DNA from: CAIZGX01 sp964511555
Lineage (GTDB): Bacteria > Bacteroidota > Bacteroidia > Flavobacteriales_D > Sanyastnellaceae
Direction of reading: 5' to 3'
Assembly: GCA_964511555.1 (NCBI GenBank)
Contig: CAZEFR010000002.1
Span: 1-64,000 of the forward strand
DNA length: 64,000 nt
Below are positions 51,122-60,804 of this stretch, one piece after another. How positions within the stretch are numbered: the stretch's first letter is position 1; every line of letters begins with the position of its first letter. A model generated the notes under the pieces. It was not told the DNA's origin. It did no database searches and saw only the letters and a program-made list of their open reading frames with translations. Made by a program: the position numbers and the translations under genes.

Positions 51122-54100
51122 ATGCGATTGTTGCTCATTATTTTTTGCTTCGCGCTTTCGCTGCAAACATTTGGGCAATCTAAAAAGACGGTTGTCTTGT
51201 TGCCGCAAGTGACCTGCCTTTCCCTAGACACCGCCATTGTTAGACCTTCTTCGATTCTACTTTTACATAAAGGCAATGTGTTGAAAGGTGGATTTCGTTA
51301 TACGGTTCACGGACAAATGCTTCTTCGTGATACGCTGTTGATTGATACTTTGTATGTTGAGTTTGAAACATTAAGTTTTCCTTTGAACGCATTCATGCAA
51401 ACCTATGAACCGCAATATGAAAAGCGAGATTTGTTTCAATTCGGAACCATTCAGAGTGCAGAGAATTATACATCTTCCGATGCCATTCAAAAAAGCGGTT
51501 CAATTACCCGAGGTGTCTCGCTAGGTAACCAGCAAGACCTTGGTGTGCAATCTTCTTTGAATCTTCAACTTACAGGAAAAATAGCCAATCGGTTTCAATT
51601 GCTCGCTTCTATTTCCGACAACAACATTCCCGTTTCTTCTTCGGGAAGTACGCAGCAATTTCAAGAATTCGATCAGGTTTTTATTCAACTTACCGATAAA
51701 CGAAATAAGATTATAGCCGGGGATTTTGCGTTACCGCTGCGTTCCCATTATTTCATGAAATACACCAAAAGAGGCTTGGGATTATTCATCCAAAATACAA
51801 GTGAAATTAAGTCAGATGGAATTTTGAAAAGCGAAGTTTCCATTTCCATCTCGAAAGGAAAATTTCATAGACAAAGTATCATTGGAATTGAAGGAAGTCA
51901 AGGACCTTACCGTCTTCAAGGTGGACAAGGAGAGAGTTATATAACGGTTTTGGGAGGAACTGAAAACGTATACATAGACGGGAAGAAATTGGTGCGCGGA
52001 CAAGATCAAGACTATCTCATAGACTACAACACCGCAGAGATTATTTTCACTCCGCGTAACCGAATAACAAAAGACAAAAGAATAGTTGTCGAGTTTCAGT
52101 ACAGTGATCGTCAATATGCACGTCCGCTCGTCACCTCAGATTTTGAATACACCACAAAAAGAGGAACGACATACGTCCAGTTTTTTCAGGAACTCGATGC
52201 GAAAAATCAGCCTTTACTGCAAACGCTTACTGCAGAAGATAGACTTACGTTATCTCAGGCCGGCGATGCTTTTTTAAGTGCGGTTGTGAGCGGTATAGAC
52301 AGCGTCGGATTTCAGTCTAACAGAGTCATGTATGCAATGATAGACACCCTCAATTTCACGCAAGTGTTGCGATACTCTACCGATGCTTCGGAGGCTTTTT
52401 ATACAGCGAATTTTACCTTTGTTGGCAATGGCAATGGCAATTACATTGAGAACGGATTTTCTTCTTTCGGAAAAGTGTTTCAATGGGTAGCCCCTATAGA
52501 CGGCATTAAGCAAGGAAACTACGAACCTGTGCGAAGACTTAGTGCACCAACAAAACAACGAATGTTGGTGTTTGGAAATACTTCTAAATGGGAGCAAAAG
52601 ACCAATTTGTGGACGTTTCAGGTGGAAGGGGCTTATACTGAATTCGATGCCAATACATTTTCAGATTTCAATGATCGAAACAACCGAGGTTTCGGATTGA
52701 AAACCAACTTGAAAGAAAAGATTCCTGCACGAAAAGAAGGACAGTCGTGGCTTTGGGAGCTAAGTACTGAAAATTTATCTTCTACGTTTTCACGTCTCGA
52801 ACGATTCAGAGAGGTAGAGTTTGAGCGCAATTGGAACACGCAATCATTGGCTCGTTTCGGAGAAAGTGAATGGATCTCTGAGGCGAAGTTTTCAAGACAA
52901 TTCGCAGAAGGGAAACACATTTCGGTAAGCGGTGGGCATTATGAAATAGGTACAATTTACAGTGCCAACAAAGCCAAGGTTCTGGTGAATGCAAATCTTT
53001 CAAAAAAGACAAGAATTCAAATAGATGCATCGGCACTTCAAACAGACGGAGTAATTACATCTTCATTCATTCGACAGAAGGCTCACCTCTTCAGAGAAGG
53101 AAAAAAGTTTACAGTTGGTGTGCGAGATGAACAAGAGATTAATTCCTTTGCACAGGCCCCTCAGTCTTATAAATTCTTCGATGGTGAAGCGTATTTTCAA
53201 ACTACCGACACAACACGAAGAGCCTTCAAATTATTTGTTCGAAATAGAAAGGATCATGCATTCATTGGTGATGGTGTCACGCCCATTTCAACAGCGAACA
53301 ACTATGGTGTGGAATTTCGAAACACATCGAAAGCAGGAAGCTATTTTGCGGTAACCGCAAGTAACCGACAGTTGATTTCATTAAACAGCCTAGCTCTCAT
53401 TAAGCCCTTGAGCAGTTTACTTGGTAGAATTGAATACAGAACCCCACAGAGTAAATGGATTCAAATGAATTTGTTTTACGAAACATCGAGTGGTTTGGAA
53501 GGGAGGCAAGCATTTATATATGCTGAAGTTCCTGCCGGACAAGGTGTTTACGTTTGGAATGATTACAACGACAACGGTGTTAAAGAGCTTGCCGAATTTG
53601 AGGTGGCGGCTTTTGCCTACGAAGCGAATTATGTGCGGTTACCTGTGCAAACCACAGAATATCAGAGTGTGTATACAACCGCTTTCACGAGTTCATTGAA
53701 TATTAACCCAAGACAATTAAAGAATAAAGACGCCGCTTTCTACAGAGCTTTTAAGCAATGGAGCACACAGATTATGAGCAGGGCAGAGCGCAAATCTACC
53801 TTTGGAGGAATAGAGCATATTTCGCCTTTGTATGAAGACGAGGAGTTTCTTGTTTCTGCTGGAAATGTTTTTCGAAGTACGCTTTTTTATCGAAAATCCG
53901 ATCCTAATTTTAGTGCCGATTTCACTACCCAAAAGGTCATGAACAAGGCCTTTTTACTTTCCGGATTTGAAAGGCGTACCGAACAATCGCATTCATTGAA
54001 TTTTAGAAAAGCAATTGAGTCGAGCACGCAAATTTTATTACAATTAACTCGCGGTGAAAAGCAAACCGCATCAGATTTTTTATCAACGCGAAATTTCACG

Positions 54101-54508
54101 TCCACTTATATTACAGCTTCGCCTTCGTTCGCTTTTCAACCAACAAATAACAAACGATTTTCGGTTTTGTCCGAGCTTGCAGCTCGAAAGGGAAATGCAA
54201 GCGAGTTAACATTCAACGCTACTTCAATAACCATAGGTGCAGATGCACAGGTAGAAGCGAAAAGCGGTCAGCTGTTTAAGAGTGAGGTAAAGTACATTCG
54301 CATTCAATTTGAAGGCGATGCAACGGGCGCTGTTGTTTACGACGCCTTGGGTGGTTTGCAAGCCGGAAATAATTTGACTATTGCTTGTGCATGGCGAAAA
54401 ACCATAAACAAGAATTTGCAACTTTCACTGAATTACAACGGAAGGAAGAGCGACGGAAGAGACATTGTTCACGCTGGAAATATGAGTGTGCGTTTGTTGT
54501 TTAACTAA
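51122..54508 (+). CDS. Giant outer-membrane beta-barrel protein, conserved in Bacteroidota, function unknown
   Basis: 1128 aa. Signal peptide 1-19 (QTFGQ). An N-terminal periplasmic part (about 20-115) contains SGSITRGVSLGNQQD, typical of this family. Then barrel strands run throughout, interrupted at about 260-320 by a domain reading LGGTENVYIDGKKLVRGQDQ, DYLIDYNTAEIIFTPRN and RIVVEFQYSDRQYAR. That same style of segment is found in very large Bacteroidota barrels such as SprA. A later EF-like loop VWNDYNDNGVKELAEFEV is also typical. It ends MSVRLLFN, a terminal aromatic. Its 3' end overlaps the convergent lysS by 8 bp. An export or surface-assembly role is possible but unproven. Confidence 0.72.
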   Translation: MRLLLIIFCFALSLQTFGQSKKTVVLLPQVTCLSLDTAIVRPSSILLLHKGNVLKGGFRYTVHGQMLLRDTLLIDTLYVEFETLSFPLNAFMQTYEPQYEKRDLFQFGTIQSAENYTSSDAIQKSGSITRGVSLGNQQDLGVQSSLNLQLTGKIANRFQLLASISDNNIPVSSSGSTQQFQEFDQVFIQLTDKRNKIIAGDFALPLRSHYFMKYTKRGLGLFIQNTSEIKSDGILKSEVSISISKGKFHRQSIIGIEGSQGPYRLQGGQGESYITVLGGTENVYIDGKKLVRGQDQDYLIDYNTAEIIFTPRNRITKDKRIVVEFQYSDRQYARPLVTSDFEYTTKRGTTYVQFFQELDAKNQPLLQTLTAEDRLTLSQAGDAFLSAVVSGIDSVGFQSNRVMYAMIDTLNFTQVLRYSTDASEAFYTANFTFVGNGNGNYIENGFSSFGKVFQWVAPIDGIKQGNYEPVRRLSAPTKQRMLVFGNTSKWEQKTNLWTFQVEGAYTEFDANTFSDFNDRNNRGFGLKTNLKEKIPARKEGQSWLWELSTENLSSTFSRLERFREVEFERNWNTQSLARFGESEWISEAKFSRQFAEGKHISVSGGHYEIGTIYSANKAKVLVNANLSKKTRIQIDASALQTDGVITSSFIRQKAHLFREGKKFTVGVRDEQEINSFAQAPQSYKFFDGEAYFQTTDTTRRAFKLFVRNRKDHAFIGDGVTPISTANNYGVEFRNTSKAGSYFAVTASNRQLISLNSLALIKPLSSLLGRIEYRTPQSKWIQMNLFYETSSGLEGRQAFIYAEVPAGQGVYVWNDYNDNGVKELAEFEVAAFAYEANYVRLPVQTTEYQSVYTTAFTSSLNINPRQLKNKDAAFYRAFKQWSTQIMSRAERKSTFGGIEHISPLYEDEEFLVSAGNVFRSTLFYRKSDPNFSADFTTQKVMNKAFLLSGFERRTEQSHSLNFRKAIESSTQILLQLTRGEKQTASDFLSTRNFTSTYITASPSFAFQPTNNKRFSVLSELAARKGNASELTFNATSITIGADAQVEAKSGQLFKSEVKYIRIQFEGDATGAVVYDALGGLQAGNNLTIACAWRKTINKNLQLSLNYNGRKSDGRDIVHAGNMSVRLLFN

Positions 54509-56210
54509 ACCACATCATAATTTCTTCCAACTGCGCAGCAGGCACATCGAGCTTATTCTTCTTGCGGTATTGATTCAAGTTTTGGTGCAATGCCGTTGGC
54601 TTGGTTTCTTTCAATTTATCCAATGAAAGAAATCCCATGCTTACAATGGCATCTATCCAATGCGCTTGAATGCCCTTGGCTTCGAAAGAGGCTACGTCTG
54701 GACCTTCTTGTTTCTTTTCTGGTCGCATTTGCGGGAAGAATAAAACTTCTTGAATGCTTTCGTTGTTGGTCATCATCATAACCAAGCGATCTACTCCAAT
54801 ACCCATTCCTGAAGTAGGCGGCATACCGTATTCCAACGAACGCAAGAAATCGTAGTCAATGAACATAGCCTCGTCATCGCCGCGCTCCATCAAGCTCGCT
54901 TGCTCTTCGAAGCGTTCACGTTGATCAATAGGATCGTTCAATTCAGAATAAGCGTTGGCCAATTCTTTTCCGTTCACCATTAATTCAAAACGTTCTGTAA
55001 GTTCAGGATTTTCGCGGTGACGCTTACACAAAGGCGACATCTCTACAGGATAATCTGTAATGAATGTCGGTTGAATGTAATGCTTCTCGCACATTTCACC
55101 GAAGAGGGTATCGATGAGTTTTCCTTTTCCTAAATTTTCTCCGGCTTCTAAACCAAGCTCCAAACACTTCGCACGAAGCTCGTCTTCAGACTTTCCGGTA
55201 ATATCGAACCCAGTATACTCCTTAATCGCATCGGTCATGGTAACGCGCGCGAATGGAGCCTTAAAGCTTAATGTTTTCTCTCCGAATTGAACTTCAGTTT
55301 TTCCAAGCGCTTCCATGGCAACATGCTCAAGCATTTGTTCAGTGAAATTCATCATCCAGTTGTAGTCTTTGTAGGCTACATAAATTTCCATTACCGTAAA
55401 TTCTGGATTGTGTGTACGATCCATTCCTTCGTTGCGGAAGTTTCTACTGAATTCATAAACACCGTCGAATCCGCCAACAATCAAGCGCTTTAAATACAAT
55501 TCATTCGCAATACGCAAGTACATGGGAATGTCTAGCGAGTTGTGATGTGTAATAAACGGACGAGCTGAAGCTCCTCCGGGAATAGCCTGAAGTACAGGCG
55601 TGTCAACTTCCAAATATCCTTTGTCGTTGAAGAAATTACGCATAGCGTTTACAATCTTTGTGCGCTTCACGAAAGTGTCTTTCACTTTCGGATTAACAAC
55701 AAGATCTACGTAGCGCATGCGGTAGCGCAATTCAGGGTCGGTGAATGCGTCGTATATATTTCCATCTGCATCGGTCTTCACCACCGGAAGAGGCTTCAAC
55801 GATTTTGCTAAAACTTTTAAACCTGAAACGTGAATAGAAATTTCACCCAATTTGGTGGTGAATAACGTTCCCTCAACACCAACGAAATCGCCGTAGTGTA
55901 GGAGGTGACGAACAACTTCTTGGTAAAGCGTTTTGTCTTCACCAGGGCACAATGCATCTTGATTGATGTACAATTGAACTCTTCCGGTTGAATCGATAAG
56001 ATCGGCGAACCCGGCCTTTCCTTGAATACGCTGATTCATCAAACGTCCGGCTACAATAACCTGTTTACCTTCTTCGTAGTTCGCCTTTATTTCTTCGGCG
56101 TTTGAAGTGGTAATAAATTCTTCAGCAGGAAAAGGCTCAATGCCTAGCGCGCGCAATTTTGCGAGTGCTTCTCTGCGTACAATTTCTTCAGGGGAAAGAT
56201 TCAAATTCAT
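54501..56210 (-). CDS. lysS: Lysyl-tRNA synthetase, class II
   Basis: 569 aa. The N-terminal OB-fold anticodon-binding domain (about 50-160: VIVAGRLMNQRIQGKAGFADL) is followed by the class II core. Motif 2 reads FRNEGMDRTHNPEFTVMEIY and motif 3 reads GMPPTSGMGIGVDRLVM. It charges tRNA-Lys in the cytoplasm. After the usual end of the core (about 500) there is a 60-70-residue extension (GIQAHWIDAIVSMGFLSL, KLDVPAAQLEEIMMWFS) seen in some Bacteroidota LysS. The next gene, rsmI, lies upstream and its stop overlaps the lysS start by 4 bp. Confidence 0.97.
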   Translation of the reverse strand: MNLNLSPEEIVRREALAKLRALGIEPFPAEEFITTSNAEEIKANYEEGKQVIVAGRLMNQRIQGKAGFADLIDSTGRVQLYINQDALCPGEDKTLYQEVVRHLLHYGDFVGVEGTLFTTKLGEISIHVSGLKVLAKSLKPLPVVKTDADGNIYDAFTDPELRYRMRYVDLVVNPKVKDTFVKRTKIVNAMRNFFNDKGYLEVDTPVLQAIPGGASARPFITHHNSLDIPMYLRIANELYLKRLIVGGFDGVYEFSRNFRNEGMDRTHNPEFTVMEIYVAYKDYNWMMNFTEQMLEHVAMEALGKTEVQFGEKTLSFKAPFARVTMTDAIKEYTGFDITGKSEDELRAKCLELGLEAGENLGKGKLIDTLFGEMCEKHYIQPTFITDYPVEMSPLCKRHRENPELTERFELMVNGKELANAYSELNDPIDQRERFEEQASLMERGDDEAMFIDYDFLRSLEYGMPPTSGMGIGVDRLVMMMTNNESIQEVLFFPQMRPEKKQEGPDVASFEAKGIQAHWIDAIVSMGFLSLDKLKETKPTALHQNLNQYRKKNKLDVPAAQLEEIMMWFS

Positions 56211-56875
56211 GAACGCGAATTTAGCACAATTACGAACTCGCCCTTCGGTTCGTGTGTGCTGAAATGCGCTAAAAGTTCAACAAGGGTTCCGCGACGGGTT
56301 TCTTCGAATTTCTTTGATATTTCGCGGGAGACAGAGCATTGACGGTCTTCACCACAGAATTTTATTAACTGTTCTAAGCATTTCACCATGCGGTGCGGAG
56401 ACTCGTATAGGACCGAAGTGAAGGGGTTTTCAGCTATTCGCTTGAGTTGAGTTTCTCTTCCTTTTTTTTGTGGAAGGAACCCTTCAAAAATAAATTTATC
56501 GGTTGGAAGTCCGCTGTTCACAAGTGCCGGAACGAAGGCCGTTGGGCCAGGAAGGCATTCAATCGGAATGTTGTTTTGAATGCATGCGCGAACCAACAAA
56601 AATCCAGGATCTGAAATGCCAGGGGTTCCTGCATCGCTTATAAGGGCTACCGATTGCGATTGCTGAATGCGTTCAATAATGTGATCGAGTTTTTGGTGCT
56701 CGTTGTGTTGGTGGAAGGCCACCAGCTGTTTTGAAAATTCAAGGTGATGTAACAACCGAACGCTCACTCGGGTGTCTTCACACAAAATGAAATCACACTC
56801 CTTTAAAATGCGAATGGCACGCAGCGTAAGGTCTTCAAGGTTACCAACTGGAGTAGGGACTACGTATAGCTTCAT
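56207..56875 (-). CDS. rsmI: 16S rRNA (cytidine-1402-2'-O)-methyltransferase
   Basis: 222 aa, tetrapyrrole-methylase fold. Landmarks: MKLYVVPTPVGNLEDLTLRA, CEDTRVSVRLL, LISDAGTPGISDPGFLLVRA (SAM loop), PIECLPGPTAFVPALVNSGL, FIFEGFLPQKKG, LYESPHR. It adds a 2'-O-methyl group to C1402 at the ribosomal P site. The gene sits in a minus-strand run with the 281-aa hypothetical upstream (ATGA overlap) and lysS downstream (ATGA overlap), a translation-related operon. Confidence 0.96.
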   Translation of the reverse strand: MKLYVVPTPVGNLEDLTLRAIRILKECDFILCEDTRVSVRLLHHLEFSKQLVAFHQHNEHQKLDHIIERIQQSQSVALISDAGTPGISDPGFLLVRACIQNNIPIECLPGPTAFVPALVNSGLPTDKFIFEGFLPQKKGRETQLKRIAENPFTSVLYESPHRMVKCLEQLIKFCGEDRQCSVSREISKKFEETRRGTLVELLAHFSTHEPKGEFVIVLNSRS

Positions 56876-57717
56876 GCCATGTACCGTCTATTCACGAGGT
56901 CTGTAAAGTCTTTGGCCGCCATAGACTCGGGAGTCCAACTGTATTTTTCTTTTAAGGATTGAATAATTCGTAGGGCTTCTTCGCGGGTCGTGTTGTTTAA
57001 CTTTTCCAATTGTACTTCATACTCTTGGTTGTTTCCTTTGAATAAATCCTTGCAAAATTGAAATCGTTGGTTCAGTGAAATATTCTTTTTCAAATCGCTA
57101 ATGGGCGAACCCTCTAGCTTCTTTGCAATGCTCGCTTGCTGATTCGCATTTTCTTTGAACGTATCGTTCAACGAAACCATAGGTTTCACTTCACCCTTCG
57201 GAGCTTCTATAGCCGGCTCATCATTCGGTATCAATTGAAAAACGATGTCTTCGTCGTCGTTGTCTTCGTCTTGCGAAGCATCTTTCGTAGAGTCTTGCAA
57301 AGCATTTGCATCTTGTGCAACATCTTTCGTAGAATCTTGCGAAGCATTTGCATCTTGTGCAACATCTTTCGTAGAATCTTGTGAAACATCTTCCGCAGGA
57401 TCTTGCTCCGCAACCTGCTCCACCTCTTTAATAGCATCAATCAAATTCACTTGATTCGCTAATTCTGGTGGCGTTGAAACAGGAGTAGTATCTATCTTAA
57501 TTGGTTCTGAAGTTTCGAGAACCGCTTGCATTTTTTCAGCAGGAGTAATTGTTTCTGTGAAAGCTTTGAAACGAAGAACAATAAGTTTTTCGTAGAGTTC
57601 ACTGCATAATTCAACCAGATGCTGCGTTTGTTCTGGCGACATTTTGCCAGAAAGCAGTTCGTTAATGTTGTTGTGAAGGTCGTCTGAAAGTTCTTTCAAG
57701 CCCATAGCGTTTTCCAT
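56872..57717 (-). CDS. Conserved Bacteroidota hypothetical protein with internal 14-aa repeats
   Basis: 281 aa. N-terminal helices (1-65), an acidic low-complexity linker (about 85-165), and a conserved helical C-domain (about 180-281). The linker contains two full copies and partial copies of a 14-residue unit QDSTKDVAQDANA[SL]. The C-domain has DLKKNISLNQRFQFCKDLFKGN and a terminal FTDLVNRRYMA; this pattern is widespread in the phylum next to translation genes, without known function. No signal peptide or membrane segment, so cytoplasmic. It heads the operon with rsmI and lysS. An alternative start is the internal Met four residues on (MGLKEL). Confidence 0.65.
   Translation of the reverse strand: MENAMGLKELSDDLHNNINELLSGKMSPEQTQHLVELCSELYEKLIVLRFKAFTETITPAEKMQAVLETSEPIKIDTTPVSTPPELANQVNLIDAIKEVEQVAEQDPAEDVSQDSTKDVAQDANASQDSTKDVAQDANALQDSTKDASQDEDNDDEDIVFQLIPNDEPAIEAPKGEVKPMVSLNDTFKENANQQASIAKKLEGSPISDLKKNISLNQRFQFCKDLFKGNNQEYEVQLEKLNNTTREEALRIIQSLKEKYSWTPESMAAKDFTDLVNRRYMA
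57274..57405 (-). repeat. 42-bp in-frame tandem repeat
   Basis: Two 42-bp units (57298-57339 and 57340-57381), nearly identical and in frame (14 aa each), flanked by a partial unit at 57274-57297 and a degenerate one at 57382-57405. They lie inside the acidic linker of the 281-aa protein, so unit number can vary without a frameshift. Confidence 0.85.
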
Positions 57718-57734
57718 AGTACAAATTGTACTTC

Positions 57735-57780
57735 AAAAATAAACTCCCAATGCTTTCCTTTTCAGGAAGTATTGGGAGTT
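57735..57780 (-). terminator. Intrinsic terminator of the TonB-PstS-TPR operon
   Basis: On the minus strand AACTCCCAAT pairs with ATTGGGAGTT (57742-57751 with 57771-57780). The inner stem continues through CTTCC/GGAAAG with a small bulge, and TATTTTTG follows. It lies 45 bp after the stop of the TPR gene. Confidence 0.85.
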
Positions 57781-57824
57781 ATTAAAAGACGAAAGTGAAC
57801 ACTTAACGCCTTCGGAAGTCGAGA

Positions 57825-59627
57825 TTAGTTTTCTTCAGTACCTTCAACAGATTCTTTAGGAATTTCTGGATAAACCACCAACACGCAATCGCCCGGTGCT
57901 GCAACCAATTCTGGATCTAGGGTTTCTGGAGTAACTAAAAGTTGATTCGCAAATTTGTTAGTAGGGTCTAATTGTAATACCATGTTCCAAGCAGACTTCG
58001 AGCAATTGATATCTCCGTTGTTTCCGTAGAAAAGTCCAAGATATTGGTATGCTTCAGCTAAGTTCTTTTTATTCTTTTCAATTACTGCTGGATCTTGTCC
58101 AACGAGGATAATTCCTTTTTCGTAGAAAGGCTTCGCTAAACCTTTTGCTGGACTTGTTTCAGTGACTGCTGCAAGGTCTATTTTATTTTGACATTTACCA
58201 ACCCAAAACCAAGCTTCAGGGTAACGCACTGCGCTTCTGCGGAAGGTAGTGTCGGCAATTACATATTGCTGAGAGAAATAGTACATCTGCCCTTGAATGA
58301 ACTGGTCTTTCGCATCTGCGCCCAGTTTCACCATTTTCTTTTCGTACCAATCTGCTGCTTTGCTGTATAATTTAATACGAAGCGCTTCGTTTTCTTTTCC
58401 TTTGGAAGCAATTGCTTTGTTCGTATAAATGGTTGCAATTTCATTGTATCCATCTGTGTACTCTGGGAACAATTCAATTGCTTTTTCCAAATAAACCACA
58501 CCAAGACTGTCTTGTCCAAGTCCAAGACAAATTTTACTGTAATTTACATAATCTGAAACGTCTTGATTTTTCACTTCTTGTCTTGCGAAATAAGTATCCA
58601 TGTAGTTCTTCGCATCTGTGAAGTTTTGTAACTCCAGATATGAATATCCCAAAACGCGATTAAGGGTATGGTTGTCTGGGTTACATGGCATAGCAGCCGT
58701 AACTTCAGTAATTGCACGGTCGTAGTTTTTCGTCAAGAAGAAGAAAGACGCATAACGTTGTTGAACGCGGCACGAGTTGTTTAGCTCAAGGTATTTCGCA
58801 TAAGACGCAATTGCTTCTTCGAACTGCCCACGGTCTTTTAAAAGCTCAGCTTTTTCGCGGTAGGAAGGAGCGAATGTTGGGTCAGTAGAAATAGCTTCAT
58901 TAAAGAATTTCAAAGCTTCTTCGTTGTTCTTTGCACCGCGGTATAATTTCGCTTTACGATAAAGTGCAGGAACATATCTTGAATCTATCTCAAGACATTT
59001 GTTGTATTCTGTGATGGCGAAAGATTGATTATTCACTTCTTTGAAGCTGAAGTAATCACCCAAGGTTAAACCTAGAAGAAGGCGAATGGAGGTGTTCTCT
59101 ATTGCAACTTCAGACAAAGCGTCTAACGCTTGTTTGGCAGCACCCAAATTCTTTGCATCTTCAGCAATATTCGCTGCTGCAATGGCAATGTAGGTGAAGT
59201 ATTTTAAGTCTTTAGAAGCTTTGTTTTTCTTGTTGTCTACAATGCCTCTTGCTTTTGCGAAATAGGTATCTGCTTTTCCGCCATTGCCTTCACGCATTTC
59301 TATTTGGCCAAGACCAACATAGTTCAATGGGAAAAGAGAATCAGCTTTCACACCGGCCATAAAGGCTTCTTTGGCTTCAGCAGTTTTTGCTGCATCAATG
59401 AATTTGCCATCGATAGCCCATTCCAAATAATTGAAACCATCTACAGCGAATTTCTCTGCACTGTAGGGTAAAACTTCTAAATCGCGAAGTGCTTTTTCGT
59501 AACGCTCATTTAAAGTTGATGTGCGAATAGGATCGAATACAGGATCCAATACGAGTGGTGTCGATTTCTGCGCTGTGCATGAAAGAAGTAGCACATTAGC
59601 TACAAGGATTGTGAATAGTTTCTTCAT
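57825..59627 (-). CDS. TPR-repeat lipoprotein
   Basis: 600 aa from the ATG at 59627 (MKKLFTILVANVLLLSC; another ATG lies two codons earlier). The lipobox is VLLLSC. The body is almost all TPR helices: ALYRKAKLYRGAKNNEEAL, SYREKAELLKDRGQFEEAI, LNRVLGYSYLELQNFTDA and VYLEKAIELFPEYTDGYN, roughly 10-12 units. It is probably periplasmic and lipid-anchored, acting as a scaffold. It is the last gene of the operon with PstS-like, small membrane and TonB genes. The same gene set (TonB, PstS-like, TPR) is conserved in Bacteroidota, which suggests a shared envelope-energy or phosphate role, not yet defined. Confidence 0.85.
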   Translation of the reverse strand: MKKLFTILVANVLLLSCTAQKSTPLVLDPVFDPIRTSTLNERYEKALRDLEVLPYSAEKFAVDGFNYLEWAIDGKFIDAAKTAEAKEAFMAGVKADSLFPLNYVGLGQIEMREGNGGKADTYFAKARGIVDNKKNKASKDLKYFTYIAIAAANIAEDAKNLGAAKQALDALSEVAIENTSIRLLLGLTLGDYFSFKEVNNQSFAITEYNKCLEIDSRYVPALYRKAKLYRGAKNNEEALKFFNEAISTDPTFAPSYREKAELLKDRGQFEEAIASYAKYLELNNSCRVQQRYASFFFLTKNYDRAITEVTAAMPCNPDNHTLNRVLGYSYLELQNFTDAKNYMDTYFARQEVKNQDVSDYVNYSKICLGLGQDSLGVVYLEKAIELFPEYTDGYNEIATIYTNKAIASKGKENEALRIKLYSKAADWYEKKMVKLGADAKDQFIQGQMYYFSQQYVIADTTFRRSAVRYPEAWFWVGKCQNKIDLAAVTETSPAKGLAKPFYEKGIILVGQDPAVIEKNKKNLAEAYQYLGLFYGNNGDINCSKSAWNMVLQLDPTNKFANQLLVTPETLDPELVAAPGDCVLVVYPEIPKESVEGTEEN

Positions 59628-59651
59628 ATTCATGTGGACTTATTTTCAGGT

Positions 59652-60581
59652 TTAATCTTTAATTCGAATGACTCTTGTTGGAGACGTAGCAGCAACCATG
59701 CCCATTTTGTGAATGATGAGCTGGCCCTTCTCTCCATTGAGGAAAGAAATGAATCCTGTTCCTACAGTACCCTTCAATCCTGTACGAATGGCATACACAT
59801 CTCTGGTGAACGGATAGCTCTTGTCGAAAACATAGGCTTGGAACGGATACCTCACGCGCTCGGGGTGATCGGTTATGGTGTTGTTTAATATTCCAACAAC
59901 CTCAATTTTATCTCTAAAGGCCTTGGTAACCTTGTCTTCCGGATCGGTGATCCAGCTAACGGAAATAATTCCAATAGCCCCCGGATTGTCGTGAACATAG
60001 TTAATCACAGCAGCAGTGCTATCCATAGCGAAGAAATTCGCGGGCATTCCACCTCCGTTCAAAAAATTCTCTTGAACGTAACGCGCGTTGCACGATCCGT
60101 TGTTATCGAAAATAATTCGAATGTCTCCGTTTTTGTTGGAAGAATTAATTTGATTCCAATTTGTGATCTGTCCGCCAAGAACTTGTTTCGCTTGCTCAAG
60201 CGTTAAAACAGTGTCTTTGTTTTCCTGATGAATAATAAGTGCAATAGCGTCTGTAGCAATTTTCACAGACTCGGGGAGGCGTTGTTTTGAAGCGAAGAAA
60301 TCCAATTCTGCCTGAGTAAGCGGACGATTGATTATGGCTGCTTGGATGCTGTCTGCAAGCAATAAACGAATAATCTCTTCTTCTGTTGAGTAGATAGGTT
60401 TGATTTTCGCTTTGTCATAGATCTGCTCGTAAACAGGAATTTGAGACTGCATCATCAAACTGTAACTTTCGTCAACCCCAATCTTCAATTCTCCTGAAGA
60501 AATTCCTGGAGTTGTTGTATCGTAGTTGCCGCAGCTAGCAAGCATAGCGCCTACGAGCGCTGTGAAGAATAGTTTTTTCAT
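59652..60581 (-). CDS. PstS-like phosphate-type substrate-binding lipoprotein
   Basis: 309 aa. Lipobox MLASC (Cys17). A type II periplasmic-binding fold of the PstS family: SGELKIGVDESYSLMM, a domain-swap region, INRPLTQAELDFF, VLGGQITNWNQINSSN (the ITNW motif of PstS), and DNNGSCNARYVQENFL. In PstS the last segment reads RSDGSGTxxxF; here it is changed, so phosphate binding is not assured. No pst transporter genes are near. It is embedded between a small membrane protein gene (4-bp overlap) and the TPR gene, downstream of tonB. Confidence 0.85.
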   Translation of the reverse strand: MKKLFFTALVGAMLASCGNYDTTTPGISSGELKIGVDESYSLMMQSQIPVYEQIYDKAKIKPIYSTEEEIIRLLLADSIQAAIINRPLTQAELDFFASKQRLPESVKIATDAIALIIHQENKDTVLTLEQAKQVLGGQITNWNQINSSNKNGDIRIIFDNNGSCNARYVQENFLNGGGMPANFFAMDSTAAVINYVHDNPGAIGIISVSWITDPEDKVTKAFRDKIEVVGILNNTITDHPERVRYPFQAYVFDKSYPFTRDVYAIRTGLKGTVGTGFISFLNGEKGQLIIHKMGMVAATSPTRVIRIKD

Positions 60582-60793
60582 ATTGTGGTTTTCTCTGATT
60601 TAAGTTCTTTCCACGCTTTGATTACTCTTCTCGCGCGCATTGCAGCATATAGCAGCAATACCAAGGCGAACCAATATTTCCGTTGGCCCGGTAATGTGTT
60701 GTCTAATGCGTTAGAGGCCACACAAAAGATGGCCATTCCAACGAAGACTCCTACCATAATAATCTGACTAATGAGCAACGGCTTTTTTAGCAT
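60578..60793 (-). CDS. Small two-helix membrane protein
   Basis: 71 aa from the ATG at 60793 (an ATG three codons earlier is also possible). Two membrane helices: about 6-30 (LLISQIIMVGVFVGMAIFC) and 41-56 (YWFALVLLLYAAM), then a basic cytoplasmic end (RARRVIKAWKELKSEK). ATGA overlap with the PstS-like gene. Not recognised as a named family, but its position between tonB and the PstS-like gene suggests the same unit. Confidence 0.65.
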   Translation of the reverse strand: MLKKPLLISQIIMVGVFVGMAIFCVASNALDNTLPGQRKYWFALVLLLYAAMRARRVIKAWKELKSEKTTI

Positions 60794-60804
60794 AGGGTGC
60801 AAAT

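Noticed and set aside
57231..57454. Repetitive plus- and minus-strand frames (SCEAFASCATSFVE and LRKMLHKMQM patterns)
   Set aside because: Out-of-frame images of the 42-bp repeat in the 281-aa gene.
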